DNA of 64,000 nucleotides from Planctomycetota bacterium (GTDB lineage Bacteria; Planctomycetota; Planctomycetia; Planctomycetales; Planctomycetaceae). Position numbers and translations under genes: made by a program. Under the pieces are notes generated by a model. That model did not search any database. It was not told where the DNA came from and saw only the letters and a program-made list of their open reading frames with translations. The DNA lies in the NCBI GenBank assembly GCA_027618475.1, contig JAQCEJ010000002.1, positions 1 to 64,000 of the forward strand. Direction: 5' to 3'. This document shows, one piece after another, positions 43,191 to 52,616 of this stretch; position 1 is the stretch's first letter; every line of letters begins with the position of its first letter.

Positions 43191-45374
43191 ATGTTGCATC
43201 TCTTGAGACCCTGTCAAACGGTGTGTTTACTTGCCCTCGCGTGGGGGTTGACGTCGCTTTCGTTGCTTTCAGCACAGGATCGAAATGCACCCGTCGAAGG
43301 GCCGATCGTCGACACCTCACGTGGTAATCGCATGATTTCCGAATACTTCCGCCGCGAGACGAAAAAGCTGGCTGTGTCCTGCTTTGCCGATATTCACACA
43401 GCCGATGACTGGAACGCCCGTCGACTGGAATACGTTCGACAATTGCGGGAAATGCTTGGCCTCGATCCCTTTCCCGAAAAAACGCCACTCGATGTCGAGA
43501 TCACTGGGAGCGTCGACCATCCGGAATTCACCGTGGAAAAGTTGACGTATCAATCGATGCCCGGATTGTACGTCACGGCGAACTTGTACTTACCAAAAAA
43601 GTCCAAGGGACCGTTGCCAGCCGTGCTCTATGTCTGCGGTCATGCACGCGTTCAGAAGGAGGGAGTGAACTACGGTGGTAAGACACATTATCAACATCAC
43701 GGTACCTGGTTCGCCCGTAACGGTTATGTGTGCATGGTCATCGACACGATCGAACTGGGTGAGCTCGCCGGTGAACACCACGGAACCTACAATAAGGGGA
43801 TGTGGTGGTGGAATTCTCGCGGCTACACCCCTGCCGGTGTCGAAGCATGGAACGGCATTCGCGCCCTCGACTACCTGCAGTCGCGCCCCGAAGTTGACGG
43901 CGAAAAACTCGGAGTTACCGGTCGCTCGGGAGGAGGAGCGTACAGTTGGTGGATCGCCGCGCTCGATGAGCGCGTAAAGGTCGCCGTGCCAGTGGCGGGG
44001 ATCACCAACATGCAAAACCATGTCGTCGATGGCTGCGTTGAGGGGCACTGCGATTGTATGTATCAGGTCAATACGTACCGTTGGGATTTCCCGATGATCG
44101 CCGCAATGGTCGCACCGCGAGCACTGCTGATTTCGAATACCGATAAGGATAGAATATTTCCGCTCGACGGAGTCGTCGACGTCTATCAGCGAACTCGCAA
44201 GATTTACGAATTACTCGGTGCGGGATCGCGGCTGGGGCTCAACATTGCCGAGGGACCGCATCATGACGTACAGGAACTGCAAATCAATGCCTTTCACTGG
44301 TTCAACCGATTTTTGAAAGAAGACCCCGGTTACACGTCCGGTGGACAACGTCCGCAGTTTGAAATCACAGCGACCAAACTGTTCGAACCCGAACAACTCA
44401 AGGTCTTTGTCGATGACCCGGCCGATGAGCGGACGACGACGATTCACAATTCCTTCGTTCCAACGGCCACAATTCCCGCTGTACCGGAGAATCAGAGCGA
44501 GTACTCCGATCTCAAAAACGAAACGCTTAAGGCTCTCCGTGAAAAAGTATTCCGCGGCTGGCCGAGCGAGTTGGAAGGTGACGTCAGTTCGCTTAATCTC
44601 ACGCATGCATTTACCCAGACGTCGGGTGATATCACTCTCACGGTATATGATTTCACACCTCAGGAACCGATTCGACTGCGATTGTACCTGTCACAGCGGA
44701 CCGACATAACTCGCGAACAACTTAAATTTATATTCATGGACATAATGAATGAAGAGAGCTGGATAAAATTTCTTGCAGGGATGCGTACCGAATTTGCCGA
44801 TGTCCTCGCGGATGAACAAGCAGTCGATGCGAATCCAGATTATTTCCTTGAGATAAATCAATTGATGCTCGACAGCAAAGTCGCGATTGCCTTTGTAGCG
44901 CCGCGCGGCATTGGTCCAACGCAATGGGATCAGAAACCGTTCAAACAAACGCAGCATCGACGCCGATTCATGCTGCTCGGCCAAACGCTCACTGGAATGC
45001 AGGTGTGGGACGTACGGCGTGCCATGCTAGCGCTCCGCAATATTCCCGGAATGAATGATGTCCCACTGTGGATTCAAGGGACGAGCGACCAGGCGGTTAC
45101 TGTATTGTATGCAGCGTTGTTTGAACCCGAAGTTAAGCAGGTGTTGTTAAGTGATCTTCCCACGACGCATGCCAAAGGGCCTGACTTGTTGAACGTATTG
45201 CGTGTCACTGACATTCCCCAGACGGTCACACTGGTTGGCGGACATGCCAGAATCGCAGTTTTTACTTCCGATGATCCCGAAACTTGGGACTTTCCGCGAA
45301 ATGTTGCCGACAAGCTCGAGTGGGATCAAGGTACGATTACAATTCATAACTTTCCACAAATTGACACAGAATAG
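43191..45374 (+). CDS. Exported alpha/beta hydrolase with two hydrolase-like halves
   Basis: A 727-residue protein with a signal peptide (residues 1-29, LLALAWGLTSLSLLSAQ). The first half is an acetyl-xylan-esterase/dienelactone-type hydrolase: nucleophile elbow GRSGGG near residue 245, DKDRIFPLDG with the acid Asp near 325, and HHDVQ with the His near 360. A second alpha/beta unit lies at about 440-727. Its elbow-like IQGTSDQA sequence resembles a nucleophile motif, but a catalytic set is not evident, so it may be a dead or altered copy. It follows the dehydratase gene after 56 bases. A carbohydrate-ester substrate is likely. The membrane or periplasmic location is inferred. Confidence 0.8.
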   Translation: MLHLLRPCQTVCLLALAWGLTSLSLLSAQDRNAPVEGPIVDTSRGNRMISEYFRRETKKLAVSCFADIHTADDWNARRLEYVRQLREMLGLDPFPEKTPLDVEITGSVDHPEFTVEKLTYQSMPGLYVTANLYLPKKSKGPLPAVLYVCGHARVQKEGVNYGGKTHYQHHGTWFARNGYVCMVIDTIELGELAGEHHGTYNKGMWWWNSRGYTPAGVEAWNGIRALDYLQSRPEVDGEKLGVTGRSGGGAYSWWIAALDERVKVAVPVAGITNMQNHVVDGCVEGHCDCMYQVNTYRWDFPMIAAMVAPRALLISNTDKDRIFPLDGVVDVYQRTRKIYELLGAGSRLGLNIAEGPHHDVQELQINAFHWFNRFLKEDPGYTSGGQRPQFEITATKLFEPEQLKVFVDDPADERTTTIHNSFVPTATIPAVPENQSEYSDLKNETLKALREKVFRGWPSELEGDVSSLNLTHAFTQTSGDITLTVYDFTPQEPIRLRLYLSQRTDITREQLKFIFMDIMNEESWIKFLAGMRTEFADVLADEQAVDANPDYFLEINQLMLDSKVAIAFVAPRGIGPTQWDQKPFKQTQHRRRFMLLGQTLTGMQVWDVRRAMLALRNIPGMNDVPLWIQGTSDQAVTVLYAALFEPEVKQVLLSDLPTTHAKGPDLLNVLRVTDIPQTVTLVGGHARIAVFTSDDPETWDFPRNVADKLEWDQGTITIHNFPQIDTE

Positions 45375-45392
45375 ATAACGAGGATAATTTCC

Positions 45393-46238
45393 ATGAGCCA
45401 CGACCGTCCGCCACACGCGGCACCCGCATCGCCACCGACGATCAAAATGACTGAAGGTTGGCATTGTCTGCATCTTTATTATCGCATCGATCCGGTGGCG
45501 TTTGCTCAGCTGGATGGTTCGGCCCGCGCGCAAGGGAAAGAAGAACTCATCGAACTGCTCCGGCCCGATCGCGAAGGAGCGCCGGTACGGATGCAGACTT
45601 CAATCGTCTCAGGTCACAAAGCCGATCTCGGACTGATGCTAATGGACGACGATCCAATTGTCATCGATGGACTCGTTCAGGATATCCGCACGAGTAATCT
45701 GGGAACGGTGCTATCGCCGACGTATTCTTTCGTCTCGATCACCGAAATTTCAGAGTACGTTCCCACAATTGAGCAATATGCCGAAAAACTGCAACTCACT
45801 GGTACGTCGCCCGACGATCCGTCGTACGGTGCGAAGGTGCAAGCCTATGAACAGCGCCTCCCGGCGATGAACAAACAGCGAATGTATCCCGACTTTCCGC
45901 CGTATCCCTGTACCACGTTTTACCCGATGAACAAAATCCGGCATCCTTTGGCGAACTGGTATACCGAGCCGTTCAGCGCACGGAGCGATCTGATGGCCGA
46001 ACACGCCACCAGTGGAATCAAATTCGCGGGTCGGGTCAGCCAGCTCATCACGGCGTCGACCGGCTTTGACGACTGGGAATGGGGCGTAACGCTTTGGAGC
46101 CGGGCACCGGAGCACATTAAAGAAATCGTTTACACGATGCGCTTCGATCGCGCCTCGGCGAAGTACGCCGAATTTGGTCCGTTTTATGTCAGCTATATTT
46201 TGTCGGCTGCGGATGCACTGGGGCATTTGAAGGTGTGA
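45393..46238 (+). CDS. chdC: Coproheme decarboxylase ChdC/HemQ (chlorite-dismutase family)
   Basis: A 281-residue heme enzyme that converts coproheme to heme b with peroxide at the end of the coproporphyrin-dependent pathway. Family marks are TFYPMNKIRHPLANWYTEPF (the catalytic Tyr-Pro-Met region), EHATSGIKFAGRVSQLI with the likely proximal His, GFDDWEWGVTLWS and MRFDRASAKYAEFGPFYVS. The first 20 residues are extra. GAGGATAAT precedes the ATG. It ends an operon of dehydratase and hydrolase genes (19 bases behind the hydrolase), an odd neighbourhood for heme synthesis. Chlorite dismutase proper is unlikely, given the HemQ-type motifs. Confidence 0.88.
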   Translation: MSHDRPPHAAPASPPTIKMTEGWHCLHLYYRIDPVAFAQLDGSARAQGKEELIELLRPDREGAPVRMQTSIVSGHKADLGLMLMDDDPIVIDGLVQDIRTSNLGTVLSPTYSFVSITEISEYVPTIEQYAEKLQLTGTSPDDPSYGAKVQAYEQRLPAMNKQRMYPDFPPYPCTTFYPMNKIRHPLANWYTEPFSARSDLMAEHATSGIKFAGRVSQLITASTGFDDWEWGVTLWSRAPEHIKEIVYTMRFDRASAKYAEFGPFYVSYILSAADALGHLKV

Positions 46239-46265
46239 AGACGCCTTCCATCCTGACATACACGA

Positions 46266-47381
46266 TTATTGCAGTTGATATGCTTCGTTATTTCGATCGA
46301 ATTCTTTATCCGCGAGCTGGGGACCGAGCTTGATGTTCGTGTAGGTGTAGAATTCGAGCAGCGTTTCTTTGTCGAGTTGATCACCGGAGAGCAAAGTACC
46401 TTCCTCGGGCCAAGTGTAGTTCTTGCAGAAAATCGGCAGGCAGTGTTGCTTGTCGATCATCAGAATCGATTTCCGATAATCAGGAGATCTTGCAGGGTCG
46501 GGGTATTCGACGACAAAACAGTAACAGTCGTAGCCTTCGAACTTGCGTTCATCCATGACGATTACTTGAGCACCAGTCTCACCCGCGAGATCTTTTTCGC
46601 GGTAGCTGATCAGGATTTTTGCCAGTTCGAGCATGCCGACCTTATCGATAGGATAGCGATTTTCGCTCATCGCCATATTGCTGTCGCGTGCCAGACTCAG
46701 GGCGGAGACGAGTTTCCCGGCGACGCCTCCCGGATGTACCAGGAGGTTGTTATCGTTCTGGCCGTCGATATACAGCAGTTCGCGACCCTTGTCGCCGACA
46801 AGCCATCGCATATAGACGCTGAACGGTTTCTCGCGTACCTTGAGATCGATTACTTCAGGACTGAGTAATTCACCCTTAACGCGTTCGTGCTTATGAAAGG
46901 TAGCAGTATAGTCGCCGAATTGTGTCAGATTCGAGATTGCTTTTTCGAGCAACAGTTTACTCAGCAGCAAGGCCTGCTCCTGATTGATCGCCATACCCTC
47001 CGTAGGAGATGTGTTGCGATCACTCGACTTCTGGTTTCGTTTCGCTGATGGGCTTGATTTGTTTGTGAACTCACTGCCTCCTGCAGATCCAAAGGACGCC
47101 GATAAATAGGCATCTTCGGCGTTTGTTCCCGCGCGGGCAAAATCGAAATTTGAGTAAAGCGTCGCAAACGTCATAGCGCAAATTGTCATCACGGCGAAAC
47201 TCGGAGTGCGACCCCATTGTGCGGACTTCGTCGCTATCCATCGGCTGATACGCCATTTGACCCGCACGAACCATGAAACTGGCCGCAGGACGAAGAAGTA
47301 TCCAATGATAATGGCAAAATGAATTGTCCAGAACGATAAACGCCTGAACCAGAGTGCGAATCGTCGAAACCGCTGCAACAT
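46266..47381 (-). CDS. DUF1571-domain protein with N-terminal membrane segment
   Basis: A 371-residue protein starting MLQRFRRFALWFRRL. One or two membrane segments lie near 20-40 and 65-80 (FAIIIGYFFVLRPVSWFV and FAVMTICAMTF). The C-terminal 220 residues are a DUF1571 domain: DYTATFHKHERVKGEL, then FSVYMRWLVGDKGRELLYIDG and AQVIVMDERKFEGYDCYCFVV. Such proteins in planctomycetes are predicted to be extracytoplasmic; the function is unknown. The frame runs a further 114 codons upstream to 47723 but without recognisable content, so 47381 is chosen. It is convergent with chdC (27 bases apart). Confidence 0.75.
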   Translation of the reverse strand: MLQRFRRFALWFRRLSFWTIHFAIIIGYFFVLRPVSWFVRVKWRISRWIATKSAQWGRTPSFAVMTICAMTFATLYSNFDFARAGTNAEDAYLSASFGSAGGSEFTNKSSPSAKRNQKSSDRNTSPTEGMAINQEQALLLSKLLLEKAISNLTQFGDYTATFHKHERVKGELLSPEVIDLKVREKPFSVYMRWLVGDKGRELLYIDGQNDNNLLVHPGGVAGKLVSALSLARDSNMAMSENRYPIDKVGMLELAKILISYREKDLAGETGAQVIVMDERKFEGYDCYCFVVEYPDPARSPDYRKSILMIDKQHCLPIFCKNYTWPEEGTLLSGDQLDKETLLEFYTYTNIKLGPQLADKEFDRNNEAYQLQ

Positions 47382-47875
47382 ATAATGTACTCGCTGGGGG
47401 GAAGTGTCAGTCCCGGACACCGAAATGCATCGCAGCAAACATGACATCCGGATAAACCGAGTCGACGTTGATCGATACGGTGTGAACCGGAGGAGGTGAG
47501 TCACGAACTCTGCGTTACCCAAAGCCCAAGCCGGCCGAAACTCTGTCGGCCATCGTCCTAAGTTTCGGCGGATTTCAGCAGTGGCGGTTAACGTTTCACA
47601 TGAGTGACATATAATCGAATGAACCGCGTGATTGACTTCTTTAGCCAGACTCTCCGGAATTGTTGCATTCGGCGACATCTGAATTTCGGTGATCGTGAGC
47701 AATCTCGCCGTATCTTTCCTCATTTGAACGACGTGATACTTTCGTCAGAGAAGAATCGTCTTTCGGACCGGAGCGAATGGGAAGTCTGTGTCGATAAAGT
47801 ATGCAGTTACGTTCGTCGGCGGATCTCGAAAACCGACGTTCGATTCGACACCGACGACACGGAAGACGTTTCGTT
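47382..47875. other. Spacer upstream of the DUF1571 and aldolase genes
   Basis: A divergent control region of about 490 bases between the DUF1571 gene (minus) and the aldolase gene (plus). The DUF1571 frame stays open to 47723 but without recognisable domain content. A short GTGTC...GACAC symmetry lies at 47404-47420. Nothing else was recognised. Confidence 0.45.
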
Positions 47876-48676
47876 ATGAAAAACGCGGCATTACAGCAAT
47901 TTCGGCAAAAAATTCGTGCTGACCAGACGGTTCTCGGATTGTGGGTGACGCTCGAATCGCCGTCGATTACGGAAATGGCGGTCGGATTGGGCCTCGACTG
48001 GGTCGTCATCGATGCCGAGCATGGCCATCTCGACTGGAAGGAAATCCTCGAACACATTCGCGCCGCAGTGCGGAGTTCTACCGTCGTGCTCGTCCGTCTC
48101 GCTGAACTCAACGGCGGGATGATCAAACGGACTCTTGATATTGGAGCCGATGGTGTCGTCCTTCCGTGGATGGAGTCGGCCGGCCAACTCAAACAAGCAA
48201 TCGCCTATGCTCAATATCCACCCAAAGGGTTGCGCGGCATCGGAGGCGAACGAGCAACAGTCTGGGGACAATGCCTCAAAGAGCACACGGCGACCGCGGA
48301 TGAAAATGTGCTTGTTATCCCTATTATCGAAACCGTTCGTGGCGGGCAACATCTCAATGAAATGCTTAGTGTACCGGGCTCTGAGATTTTCTTCTTCGGC
48401 CCCGCCGATTACTCCGCTTCAGCCGGTTTCAAAGGCGAATGGGAAGGCCCCGGAGTCGCCCAGATGATTCTCAACGGCAACAAATCGATTCGCTCTCGCG
48501 GCAAACACAGCGGTGTTTTAACCACCAGCGCCGCCGATCTCGCCGCCCGTCAGCAGCAAGGTTTCCGCATGTTATCAATCGGCATGGACGCCGGTTTACT
48601 CATCCGCGAGATGAAATCCATGCTCGCCAGCGCAGCCCGTGACCGCAAGTTGACGACGGAGTTTGTGCCGCAATAG
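47876..48676 (+). CDS. HpcH/HpaI-family aldolase
   Basis: A 266-residue class II-type aldolase of the HpaI family, which cleaves 2-keto-3-deoxy sugar acids to pyruvate and an aldehyde. WVVIDAEHGHLDW near 42 (with the catalytic His), VLVRLAEL, PPKGLRGIGGERATVW near 120, PIIETVRGG (metal Glu) and FFGPADYSAS (metal Asp) match the family. The start at 47876 gives the normal opening. Together with the enolase-superfamily dehydratase a few kb away it suggests sugar-acid breakdown, but the two genes are not in one operon. Confidence 0.88.
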   Translation: MKNAALQQFRQKIRADQTVLGLWVTLESPSITEMAVGLGLDWVVIDAEHGHLDWKEILEHIRAAVRSSTVVLVRLAELNGGMIKRTLDIGADGVVLPWMESAGQLKQAIAYAQYPPKGLRGIGGERATVWGQCLKEHTATADENVLVIPIIETVRGGQHLNEMLSVPGSEIFFFGPADYSASAGFKGEWEGPGVAQMILNGNKSIRSRGKHSGVLTTSAADLAARQQQGFRMLSIGMDAGLLIREMKSMLASAARDRKLTTEFVPQ

Positions 48677-48748
48677 TGGCATATTTCTCAATATCGCATC
48701 GCGGCGAGGCCACGAGTCCAGATTCTCCGTTCTATTTTGCCAAAAAAA

Positions 48749-51700
48749 TCACTTTCCCGCCTGCAGATTGGATTGCAAATACGCGAACAAATCCCGGCGT
48801 TCTTGCGGAGTGAGCGGTTCCAGCAACTTTTCGGGCATAATCGAAACGGCCGATTCATTTAACTCGTCGATCTGATCTTTCGGAATGCGCGTCTTGTTGT
48901 TTTTCGCATCTAGCAGCGTCACGCTCGCGGCGTCTTGCTCGGAGATCAGGCCGGTGTAGATGACTCCTTCGGTCGTCAAGACGACATAACTCATGTACTG
49001 GCTGCGAACAACGGCACTTGGATCGACGATATTCGCGAGCAATTCGGGTAAGTTGCCGCGTGTTGTGGTTGTGAGATCGGGGCCGATGGTGTTCCCTTCG
49101 CCGAAGAGTTTGTGACAGGTGCCGCAATGCTTCTTGAAGAGTTCCTTTCCCGTTGCCACGTGGCCACTCGCGGCTCGCAGGTCGTTATTGAATCGCCGCA
49201 TCGTGGCCAGTTTTTCTTCCGGGGTACCGGGCTGTATGTTCCCCCAGATTTTGCGAACGAGTTCGTTCAGCTCTTCGTTTTCGTGCAGTGCCAACCGACG
49301 TAACTGATCGATTGGCACGCTCTCAGGGGGAACCATTTTCTGCTCCACAAGCGTTACAAATGCAAGGCTCGAAGCCGGTTTGCTGAAAAGCACATCCCTC
49401 ACGCGACTTTGCACTTCGGGCGTTAAGATCGGATACAATTCCAGTAATTTCTCGCCGATCGCTTCGTTGCCGAAACGACCGAGCACGCCGATCGCGGCAA
49501 GCAACACATCGGTCGGTTGCTCTACGTCGATACGCTTCAAAACAACGTCGATGCAATCGTCGTGGCCGAGTTCTCGCAAGATATCGAGTGCGTTGAGTAA
49601 TGTTGCCTGGTCGCTCGCGACATCTTCAACCATCGAAAGTAGTTGCGCATACGCTCCGTCAATCCCGGCACGCACGGCAAGTTTGAGCCGCAACGTCTGA
49701 TTCGGTTTTTGTTGCCAGATGTCGAAGACGATCATTTTCAGGTCTGGCGAGAGAGGCGCAAATGCTCTCGTCGTCGACGGATCGGACGAGTTCTCCGCCG
49801 TAAATTCGAAGAGGCCCCCCTGCCCGACTCCGACCAATCCGACTGAACGTTCCGAAAGCCCTTGCTCCAGTGCCACAACCATCGATTCCCTTTGATTTTC
49901 CGGAGTTGTGTTCCACAGCGCAACGCAGGCGTCGTAGCCTTCGGCCGAACCATCGGCGGCGTAGCGACGCATCAATCGCCGTAGGTTGCCGCGATACGAA
50001 CCGTTGTTCCACGCCTCGGGAGTCGAAAACGTCGTGAGCACCAAATCTCGATCTGTCAATGACTTCGATTCCATCGCCCACCACAACATCCAGGGAATAC
50101 GTTCGTCGTTATCATCAATGTCGCGATCAAGAATCGCTTTAACGATCGGCAGCCCCTGCTCCGCCGATAACCGCTTGGCCGAAGCCGCAAGTTGACACCG
50201 CACCACGGGACTCGCTTCAATATGCGCCAGCTCATAAAGTCTCTCGGCCATAGGCTTTGAAATCAACTTTGCATCGCCGAGAAATCGAACTGTCCACATG
50301 CGGATGTATTCTTCCGGATGATTCAATAGCTCAAGCGCGATCGTCTCATCGAAGCCGCCGTTGACGTAGAGCGACCACAAACCCTGCAGCGCCAATCGCG
50401 AATCGTCGGTCTGTAGTGCCAGCTTTCTAAGCTGCGGATTCACCGCAAGATCCTGCAATGCTGCGAGTTGTACCCGCGCCCGGCTGCTGAACCATCCATT
50501 GGGATGCGACAACAACTCCACACATTCTGTCGAGGTCTTCGTGCGGATGTCGAACTCCTTCAAAGGTTTGGTGTTAACCGCTTCGATCTTGTAAACCCGG
50601 CCGTTGGTCTTATCCCAGTTCGCATCGGGGTCGGGATGAGCGGTTCGCTGATCGTGAAAATCGCAAAGATACATAGACCCGTCAGGACTTAGGCACACAT
50701 CGGTTGCCCCGAACCAGGTATCGTTTGACTGCAAAATCGTACCGCCGTATTTGACGGTGACCGTCGCAGACTTGGGAAAGATGTTCCAGTACGAGGCCGT
50801 ATGCCCGAGAAAATCGCCCGACATAAACGTATCGCGATACTCTTCCGGAAACGAATCTCCCAGGTAAATAGTACCTCCCGTTGGCGGACCGACCGGCGCT
50901 TTATCCCGTTCGACCGTATCGAACCATCCGTAAGCAAAGAGGTTATGCAGCGGTCCATGCTTACCGAAATTCTTAGCGTAATACGCCCCTTGCAAACCAT
51001 GCACGAACGGATTCGCATTCGTCGAATAGAACAGATTTCCCCAGGCATCGAACGTCAGTCCCCAGACGTTGCCCCCCCCTTCGCAGAAGAGCTCAAACTC
51101 TTTCCTAATCGGATGATATCGCCAGCATCCTTGCTGAAACTCGATGCCGCGCACCAGCCCCGTCGTCGTGCTGCCGTTCACGCCGTAAAGCCAGCCGTCC
51201 GGACCCCAAGTCAGGTGATTGGCAAGCGACTGCGCGTCTTCCATGCCGAACCCTTCGAGCAACACTTCGGGGTCGCTGTCGGGGACATCGTCGCGGTCGC
51301 GATCAGGGTAGAACAACAAATAAGGCACCTGTAATACATAAACGCCGCCGTGACCGAACTCGATCGATGTCGCGAGGTTTAGGCCATCGATGAAATCCTT
51401 GTGACTCTGCGCTTTTCCTTCGGCATCGAAGTCCGACAGGATCGTAATCTTATCGGCCCCGCGCGGTCCGTGCGGCGGAGGTTCGGGGATGCGATCGTAA
51501 ACCGTGCGCGACCAACGGTCGACCTTTACGCGCGTAAGACCAGCCGGGTTCGGATATTGCAAATACTGAATCACCCACAACCGCCCGCGGTCGTCGCATT
51601 TCACCGTATTCGGCTGCAAAATGACTGGCTCCGACGCCACGAGCCGCACGCGTAAACCCTGGGGGGTCTCCATCTTCTGCACGGCGACGTCGGGAGCATA

Positions 51701-51802
51701 ACCCTGCGAAAACGCGAAACGCTCGACCACCAAAATCGTCAGCAGAGCGTAACCAACAGCCATAAGGTGAGGCATCATTCTTAACACTATTGGTGAATTC
51801 AT
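48749..51802 (-). CDS. PVC-type heme-binding propeller protein (membrane-bound dehydrogenase-like)
   Basis: A 1,017-residue exported protein. A signal lies at 1-33 (LMAVGYALLTILVVERFAFS). Residues 40-430 are a propeller of the PVC-type dehydrogenase family (CDDRGRLWVIQYLQYPNPAG, GPDGWLYGVNGSTTTGLVRG). The middle (440-860) is HEAT-like alpha-helical repeat material. A C-terminal cytochrome c with CGTCH (about 891-895), GPDLTTTTRGN and the SIMPEKLLEPL Met region closes it. It may oxidise a sugar or alcohol in the periplasm. AAGGAAGATT precedes the ATG. It resembles the other large CXXCH protein of this window in mixing a propeller with a heme c, but with one heme motif rather than five. Confidence 0.85.
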   Translation of the reverse strand: MNSPIVLRMMPHLMAVGYALLTILVVERFAFSQGYAPDVAVQKMETPQGLRVRLVASEPVILQPNTVKCDDRGRLWVIQYLQYPNPAGLTRVKVDRWSRTVYDRIPEPPPHGPRGADKITILSDFDAEGKAQSHKDFIDGLNLATSIEFGHGGVYVLQVPYLLFYPDRDRDDVPDSDPEVLLEGFGMEDAQSLANHLTWGPDGWLYGVNGSTTTGLVRGIEFQQGCWRYHPIRKEFELFCEGGGNVWGLTFDAWGNLFYSTNANPFVHGLQGAYYAKNFGKHGPLHNLFAYGWFDTVERDKAPVGPPTGGTIYLGDSFPEEYRDTFMSGDFLGHTASYWNIFPKSATVTVKYGGTILQSNDTWFGATDVCLSPDGSMYLCDFHDQRTAHPDPDANWDKTNGRVYKIEAVNTKPLKEFDIRTKTSTECVELLSHPNGWFSSRARVQLAALQDLAVNPQLRKLALQTDDSRLALQGLWSLYVNGGFDETIALELLNHPEEYIRMWTVRFLGDAKLISKPMAERLYELAHIEASPVVRCQLAASAKRLSAEQGLPIVKAILDRDIDDNDERIPWMLWWAMESKSLTDRDLVLTTFSTPEAWNNGSYRGNLRRLMRRYAADGSAEGYDACVALWNTTPENQRESMVVALEQGLSERSVGLVGVGQGGLFEFTAENSSDPSTTRAFAPLSPDLKMIVFDIWQQKPNQTLRLKLAVRAGIDGAYAQLLSMVEDVASDQATLLNALDILRELGHDDCIDVVLKRIDVEQPTDVLLAAIGVLGRFGNEAIGEKLLELYPILTPEVQSRVRDVLFSKPASSLAFVTLVEQKMVPPESVPIDQLRRLALHENEELNELVRKIWGNIQPGTPEEKLATMRRFNNDLRAASGHVATGKELFKKHCGTCHKLFGEGNTIGPDLTTTTRGNLPELLANIVDPSAVVRSQYMSYVVLTTEGVIYTGLISEQDAASVTLLDAKNNKTRIPKDQIDELNESAVSIMPEKLLEPLTPQERRDLFAYLQSNLQAGK

Positions 51803-52334
51803 AATCTTCCTTCGATGGAAAGCTGTCCTATGCACGTTTTCGAAGCCCTCGCGATTTCGCGGTTAAAATCAAAATGTTGCCGCCCCAGCAACTCTGCAGC
51901 CGACAACATTTCAACTCCCAATCTATCAAGACCTTGTGGTGAACTGCCTGGCGATAATCGTTGGTATTCTGCAAAACATTTTACAAAATTTCGGGAAAAT
52001 GGCGAACAAAACGTAAGCCAGATGCGTCTTAGTGCGTATTAAGGAGTGTATCGATTTCAGAGCGATGATTCGACGAACCGGGCCTTGCCGCCAAAACGAC
52101 GGCATCCGTTCAATTCGAGAAGAGTTCCGAAGTCGATCTTGACGAAACAACCACTAACTTGTGATCATCTCTCGCGGTGATCGAAAAGTGTGGAGCAAAA
52201 GCTCAGAAACGATTACCGTTCTCTAGACGATTCACGAAAGATTTTTTCTCGTTACCTGTTCCGTCTTGTCCTGCTTTATTTTCGCGTTGGACACGGAACT
52301 CCAGCTCTGCGGGGACCACCGCAGGAGGTGCAAG
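51803..52334. other. Gene-free stretch upstream of a small ORF
   Basis: No convincing gene. It holds the promoter for the PVC-type gene on the minus strand, and its right end bears a strong ribosome binding site (AGGAGGT) for the 52335 ORF. Confidence 0.5.
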
Positions 52335-52616
52335 ATGCAGACCAATAATACCTACCGCAACGCCGCCAACAGTCAAGCCGACATTCGCTTTGATCTGAAC
52401 GCCGTCGCCACGGGTCATGGTTGTTGCACGCCCTCCGCGCAAATGCATCTGCCATCGGCGCAAATGCAACCGAGGTCCGTCGTCGCGGTACGACAAGTAC
52501 CAGTCTCGGCATCGAAACCGGCGCTATTAAAACCGGAGTGGCTCGAAGTCACACCGGTCGAGCCGCCGGCGAGAGCCTGGGCAGCATTGGTGATTGGGCA
52601 AGCCCTCTCATCGTAA
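52335..52616 (+). CDS. Small protein with excellent ribosome binding site, unknown
   Basis: The AGGAGGT at 52324-52330 lies four bases before the ATG. The frame codes for 93 residues: a polar N-terminus (MQTNNTYRNAANSQADIRFD), a CC pair near residue 30, the repeated PSAQMHLPSAQMQP, and a hydrophobic C-terminus (ARAWAALVIGQALSS). No family is recognised. The 11-base direct repeat GCGCAAATGCA (about 52437 and 52457) codes for the repeated SAQM. Minus-strand frames in the same region could be a competing Cys-rich reading, so the strand is not fully certain. If real, the product could be a small secreted or ribosomally made peptide precursor; nothing shows this. Confidence 0.5.
   Translation: MQTNNTYRNAANSQADIRFDLNAVATGHGCCTPSAQMHLPSAQMQPRSVVAVRQVPVSASKPALLKPEWLEVTPVEPPARAWAALVIGQALSS

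Noticed and set aside
52203-52496. 97-codon minus-strand frame with a hydrophobic GLTVGGVAVGIIGLH stretch
   Set aside because: It competes with the plus-strand ORF that has the strong ribosome binding site, and it lacks one itself. The case is not closed.
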